Shown here: piece by piece, positions 21,938-26,507 of the stretch
Layout: each line of letters opens with the position of its first letter
Numbering within the stretch: the stretch's first letter is position 1
Assembly: GCA_023389175.1 (NCBI GenBank)
Contig: JAEWEW010000080.1
Location: 1 to 26,507, forward strand
From: Pseudomonadota bacterium
Lineage (GTDB): Bacteria > Pseudomonadota > Gammaproteobacteria > Burkholderiales > Burkholderiaceae_E
Reading direction: 5' to 3'
DNA: 26,507 nucleotides
Notes under the pieces: model-generated
What the model was told of the DNA's origin: nothing
Databases searched by the model: none
What the model saw: the letters and a program-made list of their open reading frames with translations, nothing else
Translations under genes and position numbers: made by a program

Positions 21938-22599
21938 GATGTCCCCGCCAGCGAGCCGACGCGCATCAGCGCCGCGTGAACCTGGATCGCCGCCCAGGCA
22001 TCGTTGGCAGCGTACTGGAGCTGGCGGTCGTCCAGCCGTCGGTTGGACCAGTTCGAGGTTCCGATGCGCTTGGACTTCACCAGCCGGCGATTGAAGAGCA
22101 CCGCGATTGCAGCCTTGACACCGATCGAGCGGCGATAGCCGAGGGCGCGGAACACGGTGTCCAGGTCCAGCACCGCGACCGGCTCGATGCCGAGCCGGCC
22201 GCGGATCTGGGTGCGATCGCCGTCGAGCCCGAACCCGACCTTGGTCACCGCATCGGAAGTGATCAGCGAAGCGACCACCTCGCTCACGCCGTCGGCGTTC
22301 AGCTGGAATACCCAGGCCTCGTCGAGCGTGGCGAACTGGACGACATGCGGTCCTTCCGAGCGCTCGCCACGCACGAAGGTCGGGCGCGACTCGGTATCGA
22401 AGCCCAGATGCGTCTCGCCGGCGAGCGCGGCATGCGCATGCCGCGCCTCGTCCCGGCTGGCCACCAGCCGGATGCGCGACGGATCGATGCCGGGAAAGGG
22501 GGCGAGCTCGCGGATCGCTTCCGGCGGCGGCACCGCGAGGCGCGGCCCGGATGGCCCGGACGGCCCGGGTGACCTGGCCTCCTGTCGGCGCTCGGTCAC
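21934..22599 (-). CDS. DEDDy 3'-5' exonuclease (RNase D / WRN exonuclease-like)
   Basis: A 221-residue exonuclease domain. The DEDDy residues are visible: Asp68 and Glu70 in LGFDTESRP, Asp128 in VGFGLDGDRTQI (Asp126 is the alternative), and Tyr196 with Asp200 in YAANDAWAAIQVH. The block GTSNWSNRRLDDRQLQYAAND is typical of the WRN/RNase D exonuclease group. It has no HRDC domain, so it is a stand-alone nuclease, acting on RNA or DNA ends. Residues 11-19 are a PSG repeat (see repeat entry). The GTG at 22599 overlaps the LysE stop (GTGA). The frame also runs further upstream through the LysE gene, but that is its shadow. Confidence 0.9.
   Translation of the reverse strand: MTERRQEARSPGPSGPSGPRLAVPPPEAIRELAPFPGIDPSRIRLVASRDEARHAHAALAGETHLGFDTESRPTFVRGERSEGPHVVQFATLDEAWVFQLNADGVSEVVASLITSDAVTKVGFGLDGDRTQIRGRLGIEPVAVLDLDTVFRALGYRRSIGVKAAIAVLFNRRLVKSKRIGTSNWSNRRLDDRQLQYAANDAWAAIQVHAALMRVGSLAGTS
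22544..22570 (-). repeat. Three tandem 9-bp units in the exonuclease N-terminus
   Basis: GGCCCGGAT, GGCCCGGAC and GGCCCGGGT follow head to tail (plus-strand reading), coding for Pro-Ser-Gly repeats near residues 11-19 of the exonuclease. The period is a multiple of three, so copy-number change would not break the frame. Confidence 0.6.
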
Positions 22600-23243
22600 T
22601 TGCCTGCCCGATGCCCCGAGAGCGCGGTGTAGACGCCGAGGCCGATGAAGACCGAGGCGCTCAGGTAGCGTCCGGCCCGCTCGAGCAGGCCATGGCCGGG
22701 CACTGGCCGAGAGCCTGACGAACGCCACCACGCGAGCCGGCTCGCGGCAAGCACGTAGGCGGCGTCGGTCAGCGCCGCCACCGCGATGAAGACGCTCGCG
22801 AGCAGGACGCCCTGCAGCATCGGCGAGGAGGACGCATCGATGAACTGCGGCAGGAACGCGGCGAAGAAGAGCGCCGTCTTGGGGTTGAGCAGCGCGACCA
22901 GGAAGCCGTCGCGGAACACCGCCCCGGCGCTCGGCGGCGACGCGACCATGCCGATCTCACCGGAAGGTCGCGACCGCAGGGCCTGGATGCCCAGGTAGAC
23001 CAGGTACGCCGCGCCGGCGAGCTTGACCGCCGTGAACGCGAGCGCGGAGACCGCGAAGAGCGCGGCAAGCCCCAGCGAGGCACCGACCGCATTGCCGAGG
23101 TTTCCCAGCGCGACACCGGCGAGCGAGGCGAAGCCTGCCCGGCGGCCGTGCGCCAGCGTTCGGGTGAGCAGGTAGACCACCGCCGGCCCCGGGGTGACGG
23201 CGAGCACCACGCTCGCGAGAAGGAAGGCGCCCGACACCGCCAC
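22596..23243 (-). CDS. LysE/RhtB-family amino acid exporter
   Basis: A 215-residue inner-membrane protein with about six helices. The opening ASVVLAVTPGPAVVYLLTRTLAHGRRAGF is the LysE/RhtB signature, followed by GVALGNLGNAVGASLGLAALF, and DGFLVALLNPKTALFFAAFLPQF in the middle, which is the other hallmark. It should export an amino acid or a derivative; the substrate is not readable. The start is a GTG at 23243, with GAGG(GG) a few nt upstream, and 7 nt after the stop of the preceding unknown gene, so they are coupled. Its stop overlaps the exonuclease start. Confidence 0.92.
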   Translation of the reverse strand: MAVSGAFLLASVVLAVTPGPAVVYLLTRTLAHGRRAGFASLAGVALGNLGNAVGASLGLAALFAVSALAFTAVKLAGAAYLVYLGIQALRSRPSGEIGMVASPPSAGAVFRDGFLVALLNPKTALFFAAFLPQFIDASSSPMLQGVLLASVFIAVAALTDAAYVLAASRLAWWRSSGSRPVPGHGLLERAGRYLSASVFIGLGVYTALSGHRAGK

Positions 23244-23250
23244 CGGCCCC

Positions 23251-23736
23251 TCAGCCGATCGGGTGCGCCGGCGAGGCGCCCATGCGCCGCCACAGCTCGG
23301 CGGTCACGCCATAGTGCTGCTCGAGCAGGCGATGGTCCGTGAGGCCCACTGCCTCGCGCTGGACGACGAACTCCCAGAGCGCCTGCACCGCCTGGTCGCG
23401 CAGCAGGATGCGCTCGCGGGTCGTCTCCTGCCCGCAGGCGAGCAGCGCCGCCATGCAGTCGCGCAGCCGGCGGCCAGCGACGCCCAGGGAGGCAGCCGTT
23501 TCCTCGCGCACCGCGAGGCGGATATGGTCGTCGATGTCGACCCCATCGCGCCTGCCGCGTCCCTTGGGTCCGGAGCCGCCGGCACCGCGCCTGCCCCGGG
23601 CGTTGCCGAGCGCCCCCCCGGCGAAAGCGCGACGCACCACGGCGAGCGCGGCGAGCCGCTCCCGCGTGCGCTCGCCCGCGCGACCGGGCATGCGGGCCGC
23701 ATGGCTGGCGGGTGCGGATTCCGGCGTATCGTCCAT
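23251..23736 (-). CDS. Unknown protein with basic low-complexity N-terminus and helical C-terminus (161 aa)
   Basis: I do not recognise it. Residues 1-75 are rich in Ala, Arg and Gly (GNARGRRGAGGSGPKGRGRR), predicted disordered and possibly nucleic-acid binding. Residues 75-161 look like a helical bundle (IDDHIRLAVREETAASLGV, LRDCMAALLACGQETTRERILLRDQ, EFVVQREAVGLTDHRLLEQHYGV). There is no membrane helix. The ATG at 23736 is preceded by a weak GGA; the frame stays open further upstream but with no better start. It heads the run with LysE, exonuclease and DUF488. No function is proposed. Confidence 0.65.
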   Translation of the reverse strand: MDDTPESAPASHAARMPGRAGERTRERLAALAVVRRAFAGGALGNARGRRGAGGSGPKGRGRRDGVDIDDHIRLAVREETAASLGVAGRRLRDCMAALLACGQETTRERILLRDQAVQALWEFVVQREAVGLTDHRLLEQHYGVTAELWRRMGASPAHPIG

Positions 23737-23783
23737 GTTCCAGCTGCTCTCTGCTCGATCGGAAACCGGCAGGCCCCTGGGCC

Positions 23784-23797
23784 CGCCGGATCCGGCG
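23784..23797. repeat. 14-bp perfect palindrome upstream of the unknown gene
   Basis: CGCCGGATCCGGCG is self-complementary, 48 nt upstream of the gene starting at 23736 and 68 nt past the stop of the TRAP large permease gene. It may be an operator or part of a transcript end; without a loop it is unlikely to be a simple terminator. Confidence 0.3.
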
Positions 23798-23864
23798 CTC
23801 GACCGATACGGTAGCACGCGCACGGCCCGGCAAGCGCCCGGACGCGCCGGCGCCCCCGGGCCGC

Positions 23865-25526
23865 TCACCGGCTCGGAGGCTCCCCCGGACCCGGCCCGAA
23901 AGGATTGAAGCCGAAGCCGCCGTCCATCTCGATCTTCACGTCGGCCGGGTCGATCTTGGCTTCGGCGCCCTTATAGTGGGTGACCAGGCCGGGGAAGGCG
24001 AGCACGACAGCCACCATCACCAACTGGATCACGATGAAGGGAATCGATCCCCAGTAGATCTGGCCGGTGGTGACGCGGGCGATGCGCCGGCCGGTCACCC
24101 GGTCGCGGAAGTCCTCGTGCGGCGCGACCGACCGAAGGTAGAAGAGCGCAAGGCCGAACGGTGGATGCATGAACGAGGTCTGCATGTTGACCGCCAGCAG
24201 GATGCCGAACCAGATGAGGTCGATGCCCATCTTGTCCGCAACCGGGCCGAGCAGAGGGACCACGATGAACGCGAGCTCGAAGAAGTCGAGGAAGAAGGCG
24301 GCGACGAAGACGAACACGCTGACGAAGATGAGGAAGCCGAGCTCGCCACCCGGCAGGCTCACCAGCAGGTGCTCCACCCAGAGGTCGCCGTTCACACCGC
24401 GGAAGGTGAGAGCGAACACCGTCGAGCCGATCAGGATGAAGATCGCGAAGCAGGTCAGCCGCGTCGTGGAATCCATCGCCTGGCGCAGCAGCTTCATCGA
24501 GAGTCGCCGCCGCGCGAGGCCCATGACCAGCGCGCCCACCGCCCCCATCGCGCCGCCCTCGGTCGGCGTGGCCAGCCCGATGAAGATCGTGCCGAGCACC
24601 AGGAAGACCAGCGCCAGGGGCGGAATCATCACGAACGTGACCCGCTCGGCGATCTGGGAAAGCAGGCCGAGGCGCAGCAGCCGGTTGGCCAGCGCCAGCA
24701 CGAAAGCCGCGACGCCCCAGACCAGCACCGCCACGACGACCCGCTCGTCCACTGCGGTGGCTTCGCCGAGCAGCCGCGGCGTGACGAGCGCCGAGATCGC
24801 CGCCGAGACCGACATCAGCGCCACCAGGGAGGGCACCCCGTGGCCGCCGCCCGGCTCGACGAAGGTGCGCGCCTCGGGCGGAATCGCCGGCACGGCGGCC
24901 GGCCGCAGCAGGGCGACGATTGCAACGTAGAGCATGTAGGCGCCCGCCATCAGCAGGCCGGGCACGATCGCCCCCAGATACATGTCGCCGACCGATCGGC
25001 CGAGCTGGTCGGCCAGGATGATCAGGGTAAGCGACGGCGGGATCACCTGCGACAGCGTGCCGGAAGCCGCGATCACGCCGGTCGCGAGCCGGCGGTCGTA
25101 GCCGTAGCGCAGCATGATCGGCAGTGAGATCAGGCCCATCGAGATCACCGAGGCCGAGACCACCCCGGTCGTCGCGGCGAGCAGCGCGCCGACCGCGACC
25201 ACCGCGAACGCCAGGCCGCCTCGCAGCGGGCCGAACAGCTGCCCGATTGTCTCGAGCAGGTCCTCGGCCATGCCCGAGCGCTCGAGCAGCAGTCCCATGA
25301 AGGTGAAGAACGGCAGCGCGAGCAGCGTATCGTTGGTGATCACGCCGAAGACCCGTTGCGGCAGGGCCTGGAACAGGGCCGGCGACAGCAGGCCGAGCTC
25401 GATGCCCACCAGGCCGAAGAAGATGCCGTTCGCGGCAAGGGCGAAGGCGACCGGATAGCCGAGCAGCAGGAACACGATCAGCGTCGCGAACATCACCGGC
25501 GCGAGGTTGGCGGCCAGGAACTCCAT
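23865..25526 (-). CDS. TRAP transporter large permease (DctM-like), extended form
   Basis: A 553-residue membrane subunit of a tripartite ATP-independent periplasmic transporter, driving Na+-linked uptake of an organic acid. It opens LAPVMFATLIVFLLLGYPVAFAL; other DctM marks are LPFFTFMGLLLERSGMAEDL, ATTGVVSASVISMGLISLPIM and GTLSQVIPPSLTLIILADQ, and in the second half GLATPTEGGAMGAVGAL. It is longer than the common 430-residue DctM. The extra length is a central stretch with two more hydrophobic segments (about 220-310) and a C-terminal soluble Pro/Gly tail. Its ATG comes one base after the small permease stop. The substrate is unknown, since the binding-protein gene is absent here. Confidence 0.93.
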   Translation of the reverse strand: MEFLAANLAPVMFATLIVFLLLGYPVAFALAANGIFFGLVGIELGLLSPALFQALPQRVFGVITNDTLLALPFFTFMGLLLERSGMAEDLLETIGQLFGPLRGGLAFAVVAVGALLAATTGVVSASVISMGLISLPIMLRYGYDRRLATGVIAASGTLSQVIPPSLTLIILADQLGRSVGDMYLGAIVPGLLMAGAYMLYVAIVALLRPAAVPAIPPEARTFVEPGGGHGVPSLVALMSVSAAISALVTPRLLGEATAVDERVVVAVLVWGVAAFVLALANRLLRLGLLSQIAERVTFVMIPPLALVFLVLGTIFIGLATPTEGGAMGAVGALVMGLARRRLSMKLLRQAMDSTTRLTCFAIFILIGSTVFALTFRGVNGDLWVEHLLVSLPGGELGFLIFVSVFVFVAAFFLDFFELAFIVVPLLGPVADKMGIDLIWFGILLAVNMQTSFMHPPFGLALFYLRSVAPHEDFRDRVTGRRIARVTTGQIYWGSIPFIVIQLVMVAVVLAFPGLVTHYKGAEAKIDPADVKIEMDGGFGFNPFGPGPGEPPSR

Positions 25527-25527
25527 G

Positions 25528-26172
25528 TCAGCTCCCGGTTCCGGTTCCCGTCCCGCGACCCGCCGCCGGCGGCTGCCCGGCGCCGGGCGCGGCGGCCGCA
25601 GCCTGCTGCGCGATCTCCTCGGCGAACTCCTCCTCGGCAGTCCTGCCCTCGCGCCGCGTCGGGTCGGGCCCGAGACCCCGGAGAAACGCGGCGCACTTGA
25701 TCAGATGCGACACCCCGGCTGCGATCAGCAGGCAGAACCCCACCGGGATCAGCAGCTTGACCGGCCAGCGGATCAGGCCGCCCGAGTTCGACGACGTCTC
25801 GTTGCTCACCCAGGAATCCCAGAACATCGGCCATCCGAACCACATGATCACCAGCGCCATCGGCATCAGGAAGAACAGGATCCCGAAGATCTCGATCCAG
25901 ATCTGCTTCCGCTTGGACAGCTTCTGCGCGAGGATGTCCACGCGCACATGGTCATTCTTGAGCAGCGTGTAGCCGGAGGCGAGCAGGAACAGCGCGCCGA
26001 AGAGGTACCACTGCAGCTCCAGCCACGCGTTGGAGCTCGAATGCAGAAACTTGCGGCTGATGGCGTTGCCGGCGCTCACCAGGACCACCACCAGGATGAG
26101 CCAGGAGATGCTGCGGCCGACGGCGCCGTTGACGGCATCGATCAACCGGGACAGGGCGAGCAACCCGCGCAT
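25528..26172 (-). CDS. TRAP transporter small permease (DctQ-like)
   Basis: A 214-residue four-helix membrane subunit that pairs with the large permease. It has the small-permease markers WLELQWYLFGALFLLASGYTLLKNDHVRVDIL (helix 2 region and the conserved HVRVD), FFLMPMALVIMWFGW, and the SGGLIRWPVKLLIPVGFCLL segment. The last 50 residues are a hydrophilic Ala/Glu/Gly/Thr-rich cytoplasmic tail, longer than in typical DctQ. The start is ATG 26172, 35 nt after the ABC permease stop. It lies one base before the large permease gene, so the two are one transcript. Confidence 0.92.
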   Translation of the reverse strand: MRGLLALSRLIDAVNGAVGRSISWLILVVVLVSAGNAISRKFLHSSSNAWLELQWYLFGALFLLASGYTLLKNDHVRVDILAQKLSKRKQIWIEIFGILFFLMPMALVIMWFGWPMFWDSWVSNETSSNSGGLIRWPVKLLIPVGFCLLIAAGVSHLIKCAAFLRGLGPDPTRREGRTAEEEFAEEIAQQAAAAAPGAGQPPAAGRGTGTGTGS

Positions 26173-26207
26173 GTCGTATTCGTTTCCCTTGCGGCGCGCG
26201 GCCGCGT

Positions 26208-26507
26208 TCAGTGTTCGGCAGGCACGCGCCAGGGGGTGGCGTGCCGCTCCAACCAGACCAGTGCGCCGTAGAGCAGCATCCCCAACAAGGCGAGGATGAA
26301 CAGGGCGGCGAAGACGCGCGGCGTGTCGAAGGTGCCCTGGGCGCTCATGATCACATAGCCGAGCCCCCGCTGGGAAGAGACGAACTCACCGACGATGGCG
26401 CCGACGAGCGCGAGGGATATCGCCACCTTCATGCCGGCGATGATCGACGGCAACGCGCTCGGCAGCTTCACCTTGAAGAAGACGTCGTACCAGCGGCCGC
26501 GCAGCAC
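26208..26507 (-). CDS. ABC transporter permease, SsuC/TauC/NrtB type (N-terminus cut by window edge)
   Basis: The C-terminal 99 residues of a binding-protein-dependent transport permease; the rest lies beyond the right edge. The EAA-loop region and downstream helix read VFFKVKLPSALPSIIAGMKVAISLALVGAIVGEF and GLGYVIMSAQGTFDTPRVFAALFILALLG, typical of the nitrate/sulfonate/taurine/bicarbonate and thiamine-precursor (SsuC/ThiX-like) permeases. The GTG at 26507 is simply the window edge and not the true start. Only 35 nt separate its stop from the TRAP small permease gene, in the same direction. Confidence 0.88.
   Translation of the reverse strand: MLRGRWYDVFFKVKLPSALPSIIAGMKVAISLALVGAIVGEFVSSQRGLGYVIMSAQGTFDTPRVFAALFILALLGMLLYGALVWLERHATPWRVPAEH

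Noticed and set aside
23712..25127. 471-codon plus-strand open frame rich in His, Asp, Arg and Gln
   Set aside because: Mirror of the hydrophobic TRAP large permease on the minus strand; hydrophobic codons read backward give this composition.
1..26507. CRISPR array, tRNA, rRNA, insertion sequence, prophage or toxin-antitoxin pair
   Set aside because: No spaced repeat array, cloverleaf-like sequence, transposase or integrase motif, or small paired toxin/antitoxin frames were seen; the genes are consistent in composition and codon use.

Overview
The window is a GC-rich, densely packed bacterial chromosome segment from what looks like a betaproteobacterium, probably a Burkholderiales-like lineage. 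Evidence for this is the gshB / EIIA-Man / HPr / EI order next to glnK-amtB, the metX-metW pair, a ubiK-comM neighbourhood, a DUF1840 protein, and tripartite (TRAP) transport genes. No rRNA, tRNA, CRISPR array, phage, insertion sequence or integrase is visible. Almost everything is housekeeping or transport, and I see no convincing new defence or mobile system. The interest lies in regulation, gene coupling and a few atypical proteins.

Layout. 1-1405 (minus): a ferredoxin-NADP reductase-like flavoprotein followed by an edge-truncated UPF0114/YqhA membrane protein. 1579-1854 (plus): a small protein of unknown function. 1930-2658 (minus): a TPMT-like methyltransferase, divergent from a crotonase-fold protein (2698-3537) that overlaps a secreted PQQ sugar dehydrogenase (3534-4724). 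4740-5177 (minus): a conserved-looking unknown protein. 5359-10593 (minus): one compact run, gshB, PTS EIIA(Man), ptsH, ptsI, metX, metW, mostly with overlapping stop and start codons. It joins glutathione synthesis, a phosphoryl-relay PTS with no EIIB/EIIC in view, and methionine synthesis.

10818-13277 (minus): a nitrogen operon, TorF-like porin, glnK, amtB. A sigma-54 promoter match lies upstream, with a near-perfect NtrC dyad about 97 bp beyond its -12 element, so this unit is very likely switched on under nitrogen limitation. 13649-16607 (plus): ubiK, comM and an EamA/DMT exporter. 16660-18557 (minus): a lipoprotein and an MFS transporter, coupled. 18598-21473 (plus): DUF1840 protein, a BenE-like transporter whose start is unclear, and an M14-like (DUF2817) metallopeptidase ending at a strong hairpin.

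21551-23736 (minus): a coupled set of unknown protein, LysE-type exporter, DEDDy 3'-5' exonuclease and DUF488 protein. 23865-26507 (minus): a TRAP large and small permease pair directly behind the end of an ABC permease gene that runs off the right edge; no TRAP solute-binding protein gene is in the window.

Gene starts were chosen from ribosome binding sites, overlaps and family length. GTG starts are frequent, and GTGA stop/start overlaps recur five times. All functions are inferred by reading motifs; no database search was run.
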